The notes: a model not told the origin generated them from the letters alone. A DNA stretch of 21,371 nt from SW-9-67-25 sp964623735 (GCA_964623735.1 CAZUVE010000036.1:1-21371), one strand, 5' to 3'; shown: positions 5,985-14,048, counted from the first letter of the stretch. Program-made: numbers and translations.

Positions 5985-7639
5985 GAGCCCCGGTCGCGCC
6001 GGACCTGCAACTCGAACTTCGCAATCGGGACCCGCGTCCCGTCGTGGATGGCCCGCAGCCGGTTGCCGGTCCTGTTGAACCGGATGTCGGCGACGGTGAC
6101 GTTCCCGCCCTCGCCCGGGACGGGCGCGGTGCCGACGAGGGTGTCGTTGCGCCCGACAGCCACCTCGTAGCCGGTGTCTGCGGGTCGGATGGCGATCCGC
6201 GAGTCGTTGATCACCGCCGGGACGACCGCGGGTTCGGCGGTGTAGACCTGTCTGCGCTGGCCGTCCGGCGGGTCGATGTACACCGTGTAGGTCTCGGATC
6301 CGTCGATGACCGACCAGGTCGTGCGGTTGACGGCGACCGTCTCGCGCCAGCCCACCCCGCCGACCGGGACGGTCACGCGGCCCCGCACCTTGAGCCGCTG
6401 GGCCGGGACGACCACCTCCCAGGCGTCGCGCCGGTCGCTGGTGACGACGACCCCGCTGGTGTTGACAACGAACGCGTCCCGGAGAAGCGGGACGTCGACC
6501 GCGCCGATGTACCTGTCGGGGACGTCCTCGGCGTAGGTCACGGTGTAGTCCTGTACCTCGACGCCGGTCCCGGCCTCCGGCCCCGGGGCAACCGACACGG
6601 TGTTGTACGGGACGGCGGTCAACCCCATCGCCAGCACACCGGCGACGAGCAGGCCCGCGGCGGCCTCGCGGTGCGAGAGGTCGATCCGGGAGACGAGCGT
6701 TCGATCCCCCGGGGCAAAGGAGACCGCGACCAGTCCCGCGAGCGCGAACACGAGTGCGAGCCCCGCCCCCCGGAAGAGGACGTACTCCGTGCCGCCCAGG
6801 TACCAGTAGACGGCCCACAGGGACTTGGTCGTGGCGAAAAGGAGAACCGCCCCCCACACGCGTCCGACGCCGGACCACTCCTCGCGGCGCCGGGCGACGA
6901 GCAACCCCACCAGCACGCCCAGGAGGAGCCCGAGGGCGTGGCCCTGGACCGCGACGTCCGCCCAGTAGGGCGTGACGAACTGCGTCCGCCCGCGGGCCGT
7001 CAGGACGGGGTTGTCCAGTGTGAAGTACGTCAGCCGGACCACTCGCTCGGCAACCAGCGCGACCACGCCGACGACTGGCCGCGTGACGAGGACGAATCCG
7101 CCGAAGGCGAACACGACCCCCGAGAACCCGATCAGCGCGCCGGGGATCAGGAAACTCGTCGCCAGCCCGACGACGAAGACGGCCCCGACGAAGGCGGCTA
7201 CGCGGGCGAACGGGTTCGTGGGCCAGGACCCGAAGGAGTGGCTCCCCCGGCGGGTGGGGTAGTGGCTCCAGACGTACTCGGCAATGGGTGCGAAGGCGAC
7301 TGTCGAGACGAGGTTGCCGGTGATGTGGCCGTCGCTGGAGTGGGAAAACGGCCCGAACACCATCCCCAGCGGGTAGGAGTACGACCACGACCGGAAGCCG
7401 ACGACGACCGGCTGGCCGAGGCTGCCCGCCCCCTGGACGACGTAGTAGACGACCAGCAGCGCGGCGACGACGATTGCCGTCCCCCACGGCACCCCGAGGA
7501 GGAGTCGCGCCCTGAGTCTCGCGAGGGGACGCCGGTCGGTCCGGAGCCGGAGAGGCACGTACACCGAGAGGACGAGGGCGACCAGCAGCGCCCACAGGCT
7601 GGCCGCTTCGAGCAGTCCCTCGTCCGGCAACGCCACCAT
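5981..7639 (-). CDS. Rhomboid-family intramembrane serine protease with large C-terminal extracytoplasmic domain
   Basis: This is a 552-residue polytopic membrane protein. Rhomboid hallmarks are present in order: FSHSSDGHITGNL (H105, N109), the nucleophile motif GFSGVVFAFGG (S173) and the catalytic His in QGHALGLLLG (H234). These would cleave transmembrane substrates within the membrane. About eight hydrophobic segments span residues 14 to about 345. Residues about 350-552 form a beta-rich soluble domain with several N-x-S/T sites (for example VNTSG, VNRTTW), probably outside the cell. The ATG at 7639 was chosen because CATAATC lies 27 nt upstream; the further in-frame extension is basic and non-hydrophobic. 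The substrate is unknown. Confidence 0.88.
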   Translation of the reverse strand: MVALPDEGLLEAASLWALLVALVLSVYVPLRLRTDRRPLARLRARLLLGVPWGTAIVVAALLVVYYVVQGAGSLGQPVVVGFRSWSYSYPLGMVFGPFSHSSDGHITGNLVSTVAFAPIAEYVWSHYPTRRGSHSFGSWPTNPFARVAAFVGAVFVVGLATSFLIPGALIGFSGVVFAFGGFVLVTRPVVGVVALVAERVVRLTYFTLDNPVLTARGRTQFVTPYWADVAVQGHALGLLLGVLVGLLVARRREEWSGVGRVWGAVLLFATTKSLWAVYWYLGGTEYVLFRGAGLALVFALAGLVAVSFAPGDRTLVSRIDLSHREAAAGLLVAGVLAMGLTAVPYNTVSVAPGPEAGTGVEVQDYTVTYAEDVPDRYIGAVDVPLLRDAFVVNTSGVVVTSDRRDAWEVVVPAQRLKVRGRVTVPVGGVGWRETVAVNRTTWSVIDGSETYTVYIDPPDGQRRQVYTAEPAVVPAVINDSRIAIRPADTGYEVAVGRNDTLVGTAPVPGEGGNVTVADIRFNRTGNRLRAIHDGTRVPIAKFELQVRRDRGS

Positions 7640-7662
7640 TGGTGACCCCTGGGACTGTGGAT

Positions 7663-7669
7663 GATTATG
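7663..7669 (-). promoter_or_regulatory. TATA-like element of the rhomboid gene
   Basis: CATAATC on the minus strand is centred 27 nt before the ATG at 7639. Confidence 0.45.
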
Positions 7670-7682
7670 TCTACCGCCCGTG

Positions 7683-7712
7683 TGCGGGCGCGGGAGGGTC
7701 GCGCACCCGCAA
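7683..7712 (-). terminator. GC-rich hairpin between the membrane-protein gene and the rhomboid gene
   Basis: On the minus strand TGCGGGTGCGCG pairs with CGCGCCCGCA around a short loop, with a 2-nt bulge. It lies about 50 nt after the stop of the upstream membrane-protein gene and before the rhomboid promoter, so a 3'-end or terminator role fits. No T-tract follows. Confidence 0.3.
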
Positions 7713-7760
7713 GCCGGAGCCGAAGAGCGTGAGAGCGGGAACGGGAACAGGAGGCCGGCG

Positions 7761-8480
7761 TCACGGCGTCTCGCTGTCGGACGTCCCGGATCGGCCGACA
7801 CCGGTCGGGAGCCGTTCGATGTCCTGGTCGGGCCCGGCGGCCCGCCCGAGGAGTACCCGGCGCCTGAAGAGGTAGAGCGCGAGAAAGCCGACCCGCCCCG
7901 GGAACGGGACCGAGAGTGGCGCGAGCCAGTGGTGTCCGTCGACGAACCAGCTCCGGTCCGCGGTGGAGAGCGCGAGCGTGACGTACTGGAGGTCGTAGTA
8001 CGCCGCGACGGCGGTAAAGCCCACCACCCCGAGCACCACGACGAGGAGGGCCGCCCTCGCGGGGGAGGGACCGCCCGTTCCGGGGAAGACCGTCGAGCCG
8101 ACGAGCCTCGCCGTCACCACGAGGACTCCCGCGACGAGCGGGAGTTTCCAGTGGCCCGAGGGGGCGTCGGCGCGAGCGGCTTCCCGCCGCCGGAGCAGGT
8201 ACGCGAGGAAGACACCGGCGTTCGGTCCCGGGAGAACACTCCCGAGGGCCCACCGGGGCCAGTCCGGGTGCCACCAGGGGTCCTCCTCGCGACGGCCGGC
8301 GCTCCGGGCCTCGACGCCCAGGAGTACGGCCGACAGCACCGCGAGGCCGACAATCCCGGCGCTGGCCCCCGACGGCAGCGTCCCGGGCCGGGCCAGCGCC
8401 CAGCCCAGCAGCCCCGACTGGACTCCCAGCGCCGTCCCGATCGCGGCCAGCCGCGCCCTCGTGCCGGTCGAGGCGTCCAT
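7761..8480 (-). CDS. Polytopic haloarchaeal membrane protein of unknown function
   Basis: This 239-residue protein has about six hydrophobic segments, at roughly residues 10-30, 41-57, 75-95, 112-130, 140-162 and 190-208. There is an amphipathic WWHPDWPRWALGSVLPGPNAG stretch between the second and third segments. I recognise no catalytic motif and no named family. The ATG at 8480 was chosen because it begins the acidic soluble N-tail MDAST just before the first membrane segment, and CTTACAT lies about 30 nt upstream. It is divergent from the 8579 gene, and the rhomboid gene follows downstream on the same strand with its own promoter. Confidence 0.8.
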   Translation of the reverse strand: MDASTGTRARLAAIGTALGVQSGLLGWALARPGTLPSGASAGIVGLAVLSAVLLGVEARSAGRREEDPWWHPDWPRWALGSVLPGPNAGVFLAYLLRRREAARADAPSGHWKLPLVAGVLVVTARLVGSTVFPGTGGPSPARAALLVVVLGVVGFTAVAAYYDLQYVTLALSTADRSWFVDGHHWLAPLSVPFPGRVGFLALYLFRRRVLLGRAAGPDQDIERLPTGVGRSGTSDSETP

Positions 8481-8547
8481 GGCTCGTCTCCGAGTCGTTG
8501 CCGGCGGGCAATGTAAGTTGCCGTCGGGAACGGTCGGACCCACAGGG

Positions 8548-8551
8548 TTTT
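8548..8551 (+). promoter_or_regulatory. TATA-like element of the 8579 gene
   Basis: GGGTTTTCC is centred about 29 nt before the ATG at 8579, the leaderless spacing seen across the window. The divergent gene's A/T patch at 8510-8516 lies only about 35 nt away. Confidence 0.35.
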
Positions 8552-8578
8552 CCGGAGGGCCGTCCCTTCGTGGAAACG

Positions 8579-8908
8579 ATGGGAGTACAGCCGCCATCGA
8601 ACGACGTGGACGAGGAACCCGACGTCATCGAGTTCGGGATCGCCGCTCTGGACGCCCGGCTGGAGGAACTGGACGTGTCGTTCCCGGCAGACGCCGACCG
8701 ACTCCGCCGGGAGTACGGATCGCTGTCGGTGCCTGTCGACGCAGCCGGCACGGAGATCACGCTCGCTGACGCGCTGGAGGCGACCAGCCGCGAGGAGTTC
8801 ACCTCCGAACAGGACCTCCTCAACGCGCTCCACCCGGTGTTCGAGGAGCGCCGCGAGAGGTCTTCGCGGAGCATCGTCGCCCGACTGCGGGCGCTCGTCC
8901 CGTTCTGA
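8579..8908 (+). CDS. Small cytosolic haloarchaeal protein (DUF5789-like)
   Basis: This 109-residue acidic protein has the pattern DVIEFGIAALDARLEELDVS then FPADADRLRREYGSLSVPVD, LADALEAT and F-T-S-EQDLLNAL. This resembles the small haloarchaeal DUF5789 family as I recall it, though the assignment needs a profile search. It ends in a basic patch, RERSSRSIVARLRALVPF, unlike the acidic body, which might contact nucleic acid or membrane. No function is known. The ATG at 8579 is supported by the TTTT patch 29 nt upstream. Its stop lies only 4 nt from the stop of convergent aglJ. Confidence 0.75.
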   Translation: MGVQPPSNDVDEEPDVIEFGIAALDARLEELDVSFPADADRLRREYGSLSVPVDAAGTEITLADALEATSREEFTSEQDLLNALHPVFEERRERSSRSIVARLRALVPF

Positions 8909-8912
8909 GCGG

Positions 8913-9926
8913 TCACCCGCCCGGCCGCGTCTCGTCGTCGTCCGTGTTCCTGGGCCCGCGGCCGTCGGTTGCCGCGGGTTCGTCCGCGTCCGGGGACTGC
9001 TGGGTCCGCAACTCCTCGATGAGGCGCTCGATCTGCCGGCTCTGCTCCCGGTTGACCGATACCACGAGGTCCGAGAGGACGCCGAAGATCAGCAGTTGGA
9101 TGCCCAGCAACACCGACACGCCGGCGACGAGTGCCAGGACCTCGTGGGAGATGTCCCGGACGAGCCACTCGAACCCGACGTAGCCCGCGACGCCGAGACC
9201 GGCCAGCACGCTGACCACGCCGACGCTCCCGAAGTAAAACAGCGGGTTGTTGGTCTTTGCCATCTGGTAGAGCGTGAGGAGGATGACCGCGCCGTCGCGA
9301 AACGGGCGGAGGTTCGTCTCCGATTCGTCCGGCCGCGCCGTGTACGTGATGGGCACGACCGCCGTGGTGACGCCGTGTTTGACACACTCGACCGACAGTT
9401 CGGTCTCGATGCCGAAGCCGTCGGAGGTGAGTACGAACCGCTCGACCGACGAGCGGGTGAACGCGCGGTACCCGCTGAGGATGTCCCCGAGACCGCGGCC
9501 GTGGACGAGCCGGAACGCCCGGTTGATGAGCCGGTTTCCGACCCTGTTGAGCCGCGTCATCGCGCCGGACTCCATGTCCGCGAACCGGTTGCCGATGACG
9601 TGCTCGGCTTCGCCCGCGAGGAGCGGCTCGAGGAGCCTGTCGGCGTCCCCGGGCCGGTAGGTCGCGTCACCGTCGGCCATCAGGACGTACGGCTCGTCTA
9701 TCAGTCCCAGCGCCTCGCGGATCGCCTGGCCTTTGCCGCTTCCGGACTGCCGGACGACGCGTGCACCGCGTTCGCGAGCGATCTCCCGCGTCCCGTCCCC
9801 GGAGCCGCCGTCGACGACCAGCACGTTCTCGAGGCCCTCGGCGCGGAACCCGTCGACGACGTCGCCGACGGTCCCGGCCTCGTTGTACGTCGGGATGAGC
9901 ACGCACACGCCGTCGTACCCGGCCAT
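8913..9926 (-). CDS. aglJ: Dolichyl-phosphate hexosyltransferase AglJ (S-layer/archaellin N-glycosylation)
   Basis: This 337-residue GT2-family glycosyltransferase contains IPTYNEAGTVGDVVDGF (11-27), the nucleotide/metal motif ADGD (84-87), IGNRFADMESGAMTRLNRVG and LGDILSGYRAFTRSSVERF, all closely matching Haloferax AglJ. AglJ attaches the first hexose to dolichol phosphate for the N-linked glycan. Two membrane helices follow at about 230-252 and 262-285, then a cytoplasmic acidic tail with a coiled region. GAAAAAGCT at 9952-9960 gives a TATA-like patch 29 nt before the ATG, so it is probably transcribed separately from glmS upstream. No other agl genes are in the window; the agl cluster of Haloferax is not reproduced here. 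Confidence 0.88.
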   Translation of the reverse strand: MAGYDGVCVLIPTYNEAGTVGDVVDGFRAEGLENVLVVDGGSGDGTREIARERGARVVRQSGSGKGQAIREALGLIDEPYVLMADGDATYRPGDADRLLEPLLAGEAEHVIGNRFADMESGAMTRLNRVGNRLINRAFRLVHGRGLGDILSGYRAFTRSSVERFVLTSDGFGIETELSVECVKHGVTTAVVPITYTARPDESETNLRPFRDGAVILLTLYQMAKTNNPLFYFGSVGVVSVLAGLGVAGYVGFEWLVRDISHEVLALVAGVSVLLGIQLLIFGVLSDLVVSVNREQSRQIERLIEELRTQQSPDADEPAATDGRGPRNTDDDETRPGG

Positions 9927-9951
9927 CGAGTCAATCTACGAGGGACTGCCG

Positions 9952-9959
9952 GAAAAAGC
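9952..9959 (-). promoter_or_regulatory. TATA-like element of aglJ
   Basis: GCTTTTTC on the minus strand is centred about 29 nt before the aglJ ATG. Confidence 0.45.
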
Positions 9960-10004
9960 TGCGTACTACGTGGCCGCTCTCGCCGGGAACGGGTCGCCCT
10001 GACC

Positions 10005-10018
10005 GGGGCCGAAGCCCC
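10005..10018 (-). terminator. C(UUCG)G tetraloop hairpin downstream of glmS
   Basis: On the minus strand the sequence is GGGGC-TTCG-GCCCC, a 5-bp stem closed by a C(UUCG)G tetraloop, among the most stable RNA tetraloops. It lies 48 nt after the glmS stop and before the aglJ promoter. A 3'-end or processing role for the glmU-glmS mRNA is inferred. Confidence 0.4.
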
Positions 10019-10035
10019 ATTCTCGACGAGCAAGC

Positions 10036-10050
10036 GGGGACCGGGTCCCC
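10036..10050 (-). terminator. 7-bp inverted repeat just downstream of glmS
   Basis: GGGGACC-G-GGTCCCC is a 7+7 inverted repeat with a single central base, 16 nt after the glmS stop. The one-base centre means a real RNA loop would open some pairs. Together with the hairpin at 10005-10018 it may mark the mRNA 3' end. Confidence 0.3.
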
Positions 10051-10066
10051 GGACGGGAGAGCGGAG

Positions 10067-11857
10067 TCACTCGACGGTTACGCTCTTGGCCAGGTTGCGC
10101 GGTTTGTCGATCGAGCGCCCCAGCAGCGCTGCGACGTGGTAGGACACCAGTTGCAACTGCACGTTCGCGAGGACGCTCGCGGCCCGCGGGTGCGTCTCGG
10201 GCACGTCCAGGGTGTGGTCGGCGTACCGCTCGACGTCGCTCGCGCCGTCGGTCACCGCGACAACAGGCGCGTTGCGCGCCTCCACCTCCTTGACGTTCCC
10301 GATGGTCTTGCGCGCGGCCTCGCCGTCGCCGGTCACGACTGCGAACACGGGCGTGTTCTCTGTGACGAGCGCAAGCGGGCCGTGTTTCAATTCTCCGGCC
10401 GCGAACCCCTCGGCGTGTCTGTAGGTGATCTCCTTCATCTTCAGCGCGCCCTCGAGCGCGACCGGGTAGTGGTAGCCCCGCCCGATGAAGAAGTACGCCG
10501 ACGCGTCCTCGTAGGTCTCGGCGACCGCCGCGGCAGCCGAGTCGTCGAGTAACGCCTGGATGTCGCCGGGGAGGTCCCGCAGCGCCGGCACCACCTCGCG
10601 CGGGTTCCCGCCGGCCGTGGCCAGCACGAGCAGGTTCAGCGCCGTGAGCTGCGAGGCGAATGTCTTCGACGCTGCGACCCCGATCTCCGGGCCGGCGCGG
10701 ATGTAGAGGGCGTGGTCGCACTCCCGGGCCGCGGTCGAGCCGACGGTGTTCGTGAGCGCCAGCGTCCGCGCGCCACGGCGGTCGGCCTCCCGCAGCGCAG
10801 AGAGCGTGTCCGCGGTCTCCCCGCTCTGTGTGACCCCGATCACGAGCGCGTCGCCGATCGGCGGAACCGCGCCCGCGTACTCGCTGGAGAGGAACGCCTG
10901 TGCGGGCACACCGGCCTGCCGGAACAGCTGGGCGCCGTACAGCGCCGCGTGGTAGGAGGTCCCGCAGGCGACGAACTGGACGCCGGTCGGCGAGAGGTCA
11001 CCCAGATCGCCCACGTCGACGGCCCCGCCGAGTTCGTCAACCCGCCCGCGGAGACACTGCCGCAGGGCGCGGGGCTGCTCGTGGATCTCCTTGAGCATGT
11101 AGTGTTCGTAGCCGCTCTTGCCCGTCTCCTCGGGGTCCCACTCGACCGTGTCGACGTCCTTCCCGACAGTGTCCCACTCGGCGTCGGTCACCGTCCACCC
11201 GCTGTCGAGGCGGGCGAACTCGCCGTCGTCGAGGTAGACGACCCGGGCCGTGTGCTCACGGAAGGCGGGAACGTCGCTGGCGAGGTACCGCCCACAGTCC
11301 CCGATTCCCAGCACCAGCGGGGAGTCGTTGCGCGCTGCGAAGACCGCCGCCTCGCCGGCGATCACCGCCGCAATGGCGTAGCTCCCCTCCAGCCGGGACA
11401 CCGCCTCCCGGAACGCCCCTTCGGGCCCGTGGCCGTCCGCGAGCGCGTCCTCGATCAGGTGGGGCACGACCTCTGTGTCGGTGTCGCTGGTGAACGCGTG
11501 GCCGGCCGTCGAGAGGTCGTCCCGGATCGACTGGTAGTTCTCGATGATGCCGTTGTGGACGACCGCCACGTCGCCGACACAGTCCGTGTGTGGGTGTGCG
11601 TTGGCGTCGGTCGGCGGGCCGTGCGTGCTCCAGCGGGTGTGACCGATCCCTACCTCGCCCGCGAGGGGGCGCCCGTCGAGTGCCGAGCGGAGGTCCTCGA
11701 TCTCGCCGGCGCACTTACACACCTCGAGACCGTCGCCGACCCCGGTGAGTGCGACGCCGGCCGAGTCGTACCCGCGGTACTCCAGTTTCGAGAGCCCGTC
11801 GACGAGGCCCCCGAGCGTCCCTTCGCCCCGGCCCGCGCAGCCGATGATCCCGCACAT
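10067..11857 (-). CDS. glmS: Glutamine--fructose-6-phosphate aminotransferase (isomerising)
   Basis: This 596-residue enzyme makes glucosamine-6-phosphate from fructose-6-phosphate and glutamine, the entry to amino-sugar synthesis. It starts MCGIIG, with the N-terminal nucleophile Cys2 of class II glutamine amidotransferases, followed by GHTRWSTHG and VVHNGIIENY of the glutaminase domain (to about residue 215). Two SIS sugar-isomerase domains follow, with CGTSYHAAL near residue 298 and TQSGETADT in the first, then the C-terminal DKPRNLAKSVTVE. Length matches the family. The start codon overlaps the glmU stop by one base (TGATG), so translation is probably coupled. Confidence 0.97.
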   Translation of the reverse strand: MCGIIGCAGRGEGTLGGLVDGLSKLEYRGYDSAGVALTGVGDGLEVCKCAGEIEDLRSALDGRPLAGEVGIGHTRWSTHGPPTDANAHPHTDCVGDVAVVHNGIIENYQSIRDDLSTAGHAFTSDTDTEVVPHLIEDALADGHGPEGAFREAVSRLEGSYAIAAVIAGEAAVFAARNDSPLVLGIGDCGRYLASDVPAFREHTARVVYLDDGEFARLDSGWTVTDAEWDTVGKDVDTVEWDPEETGKSGYEHYMLKEIHEQPRALRQCLRGRVDELGGAVDVGDLGDLSPTGVQFVACGTSYHAALYGAQLFRQAGVPAQAFLSSEYAGAVPPIGDALVIGVTQSGETADTLSALREADRRGARTLALTNTVGSTAARECDHALYIRAGPEIGVAASKTFASQLTALNLLVLATAGGNPREVVPALRDLPGDIQALLDDSAAAAVAETYEDASAYFFIGRGYHYPVALEGALKMKEITYRHAEGFAAGELKHGPLALVTENTPVFAVVTGDGEAARKTIGNVKEVEARNAPVVAVTDGASDVERYADHTLDVPETHPRAASVLANVQLQLVSYHVAALLGRSIDKPRNLAKSVTVE

Positions 11858-13050
11858 CAGCGCACCACCTCCGCTCCCTCGCGGACGGTCCCGCTGACGT
11901 GCGCGTCGGTCCCGACGTGGACGTTGGGACCCACGAGCGCCCCCGGTTCGAAACACGCGTTGCCTCCTACCCGGGTCCGGTCCGCGACAACGGCACCGAG
12001 TTGCTGGTTCTCGAAGACCTCCGGACCGACGCGGACGTCGGCAGGGCCGCCGGGGATGGTCGTCGCCGGACCGAGGTGGACGTCGCCGCCGAGCACCGCG
12101 TCCCGGAGCGTCGAGCCGGCGTCGATCCGGCCGTCGGTGTCGACCACCGAGCGTTCCACGGTCGCGTTCGGACCGACCGTTGCGTTCCGCCCGAGCGCGA
12201 CCGCCGGCCCGACGACTGCCCCGGGACCGACCTCGCAGTCCGAACCGACAACGACCGGCCGGCGGAGCGTCGCGTCCCCGTGGACGGTGGCGTCGTCGTC
12301 GACCCAGACACCCTCGCAGCGCCGGGGTTCGGCCACGCGGCCACGTGAAAGTAACTCCTCTGCGACCGCCAGCAGGTCCCAGGGATACGTGGCGTCGACC
12401 CAGAGCCCGCCCGTGCGGACACCCCGTACCCGCCCGGTCTCGAGTAACCGGGTGATGGTGTCGGTCAGCGCGAGCTCGCCGGCGTCGCGGGGTGTGTCGT
12501 CGATCGCTCCGAAGATGGACGGCTCGAAGGCGTAGACGCCGCCGTTGATGAGCCGGTACTCGTCGGAGTCGGGTTTCTCGACGAGTTCGGCGACGTCCCG
12601 GTCACGGAGCGTGACGGCGCCGTAGCGGCTGGTGTCGTGGCGTTCGAGAACGGCCATCGCCGTGCCCGCGGTTCCCTCCTCGAAGGCGTCGGCCACGTCG
12701 CGGACGGCTCCGGCCTCGATTATGTGGTCGCCGTTGACCACGAGCAGCGGTCCCTCGACGGCGTCGCGGGCCTGCAGGAGGGCGTGCCCGCTGCCCAGCT
12801 GTTTCTCCTGGACGACGTACTGGAGGGTGACGTCGCGGTACGTCGGGCCGAAGTACTCCTGGACGCGCTCGCGCCGGTAGCCGACCACGAGGACGACGTG
12901 GCGCATGCCGGCCTCGACAAGGGCGTCGAGGACGTGTTCGAGGATGGGGCGGTTTGCCGCCGGCAACATCGGTTTCGGTCGGTTGCGCGTCAGCGGGCGC
13001 AGCCGCGTCCCCTCCCCCGCGGCGAGGACGACAGCGGTCTGGACACTCAT
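11857..13050 (-). CDS. glmU: Archaeal bifunctional sugar-1-phosphate nucleotidylyltransferase/acetyltransferase (GlmU type)
   Basis: This 397-residue protein has an N-terminal nucleotidyltransferase domain (LAAGEGTRLRPLTRNRPKPM, residues 8-27; LLVVNGDHI; VEKP; NGGVYAF) and a C-terminal left-handed beta-helix of hexapeptide repeats from about residue 245 (VWVDDDATVHGDA, VVVGSDCEVGPGA). This is the layout of archaeal GlmU, which acetylates GlcN-1-P and makes UDP-GlcNAc. A dTDP-glucose pyrophosphorylase-like activity is the main alternative. The ATG at 13050 is preferred over an upstream TTG (13095). A phosphoglucosamine mutase (GlmM) gene is not in the window. It is coupled to glmS by a TGATG overlap. 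Confidence 0.92.
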   Translation of the reverse strand: MSVQTAVVLAAGEGTRLRPLTRNRPKPMLPAANRPILEHVLDALVEAGMRHVVLVVGYRRERVQEYFGPTYRDVTLQYVVQEKQLGSGHALLQARDAVEGPLLVVNGDHIIEAGAVRDVADAFEEGTAGTAMAVLERHDTSRYGAVTLRDRDVAELVEKPDSDEYRLINGGVYAFEPSIFGAIDDTPRDAGELALTDTITRLLETGRVRGVRTGGLWVDATYPWDLLAVAEELLSRGRVAEPRRCEGVWVDDDATVHGDATLRRPVVVGSDCEVGPGAVVGPAVALGRNATVGPNATVERSVVDTDGRIDAGSTLRDAVLGGDVHLGPATTIPGGPADVRVGPEVFENQQLGAVVADRTRVGGNACFEPGALVGPNVHVGTDAHVSGTVREGAEVVR

Positions 13051-13071
13051 ACGGTGTGCTCGTGACCGGCG

Positions 13072-13085
13072 GGTTTCAACTTTCT
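13072..13085 (-). promoter_or_regulatory. Candidate promoter of glmU-glmS
   Basis: The A/T-richer patch CAGAAAGTTGAAAC (minus strand) is centred about 28 nt upstream of the glmU ATG, in the 102-nt gap after uppP. It is a weak TATA match. Confidence 0.3.
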
Positions 13086-13152
13086 GGGGGTGCAACGCTT
13101 ACCACCGACGGGTAGTTCCTCGGCCCGCAGGCAGGACGCCCCGCGCCGCGGT

Positions 13153-13965
13153 TCACACCAGCAACGCGCCGCCGCCGACGACTGCGAGCGCGCCGAACCC
13201 GACACACACCTGCCAGAAGGCCACGCGCCCGACGAGGCGCACGAGCGCGTCGACAGCGAGATACCCGACGACGGCACTGAGCGCGAGCGCGAGCACCGCC
13301 GATCCGGGGTCGACGGTCGGCAGCCCCTCGTCCGCGATAACGAGCACACCGGCACCGAGTGCGGCCGGGATCGAGAGGACAAAGGAGAGGCGCAACGCGG
13401 CCTCGCCCTCGTGCCCGCGCAGCAGGAGCGCGCTCACCGTCGTTCCGGACCGGGAGACGCCCGGCAGGACGGCCAGCCCCTGGAGGACACCGACGAGGAC
13501 CGCGTCGAGGGCGTCGGGCCGGGCGCGCAGTTCCCTGGCCCGCCGTTCGGCGACCCGCATGAACACCCCGGTCACGAGCAGCAGCGCGCCGATTGCGGCG
13601 ACGAAACTGCCGCCTGCGGCTGCCGAAGCGAGGCCGGAGACGGCGAGGTAGCCGCCGATACCCACGATTCCCGAGACGAGCGTCGCAATCCCGAAGAAGG
13701 TGAGATCCGCCCGGGCGCCGTCGAAGGCTGCCCGCGGGCGCCACCCGGGGGTGGTCCGGAGAACCGCCCAGAGGACGTCCCGGTAGTAGACGGCCGCGGC
13801 GACGGCCGTCCCGGCGTGCAAGAACAGCGCGAACCGCGTCGCGGCCGCCGGGTCGGCGCCGAGAACCGTCAGCGCGAGCGCAACCGCCCCCTCGCTGGAG
13901 ACGGGGAGCCACTCCAGCAGGCCCTGCACGACCCCGACAACGGCCGCCACCAGCCACTCGACCAT
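13153..13965 (-). CDS. uppP: UppP/BacA-like polyprenyl-pyrophosphate phosphatase
   Basis: This 270-residue membrane protein with about eight hydrophobic segments carries both BacA/UppP signatures: GVVQGLLEWLPVSSEG (residues 11-26, with Q14 and E18 of the acidic motif) and LPGVSRSGTT (167-176). The family removes a phosphate from undecaprenyl pyrophosphate; in archaea the carrier would be dolichol, so recycling of the N-glycan lipid carrier is plausible. The first motif reads SSEG instead of the bacterial S-S-x-G-H, so the conserved His is absent; I recall this as common in haloarchaeal members. It lies upstream of glmU-glmS-aglJ on the same strand. AAAA at 13990-13993 sits 26 nt before the ATG. 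Confidence 0.88.
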   Translation of the reverse strand: MVEWLVAAVVGVVQGLLEWLPVSSEGAVALALTVLGADPAAATRFALFLHAGTAVAAAVYYRDVLWAVLRTTPGWRPRAAFDGARADLTFFGIATLVSGIVGIGGYLAVSGLASAAAGGSFVAAIGALLLVTGVFMRVAERRARELRARPDALDAVLVGVLQGLAVLPGVSRSGTTVSALLLRGHEGEAALRLSFVLSIPAALGAGVLVIADEGLPTVDPGSAVLALALSAVVGYLAVDALVRLVGRVAFWQVCVGFGALAVVGGGALLV

Positions 13966-13987
13966 GGTCGGAACGCGGGCGTCGCCC

Positions 13988-13994
13988 CCAAAAG
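13988..13994 (-). promoter_or_regulatory. TATA-like element of uppP
   Basis: CTTTTGG on the minus strand is centred 26 nt before the uppP ATG, a leaderless spacing. Confidence 0.35.
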
Positions 13995-14048
13995 GGAGTC
14001 GGTTTGAGCCTCGACACGGCCAGTTCCCCGCCGGGCAATCGGTTGTAG

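Noticed and set aside
5310..7595. A 761-codon minus-strand open frame across the METTL5-like and rhomboid genes
   Set aside because: It is out of frame with the rhomboid gene, which has all catalytic motifs, and it is antisense to the METTL5-like gene. Composition is that of a shadow frame.
7680..7712. Possible tRNA or structured RNA gene in the gap 7640-7760
   Set aside because: Only one bulged hairpin is present. There are no T-loop (GTTC-A), D-loop or acceptor pairing features of a tRNA.
8706..8718. TACGGATCGCTGT inside the 8579 gene, identical to 13 bases of the element end at 5220
   Set aside because: There is no opposite inverted end nearby, and the codons encode Y-G-S-L in a conserved-looking position, so I take it as coincidence.
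13051..13095. Upstream TTG start at 13095 for glmU
   Set aside because: It adds 15 basic residues before the MSVQTAVVLAAGEGTR start typical of the family and would overlap the likely promoter.
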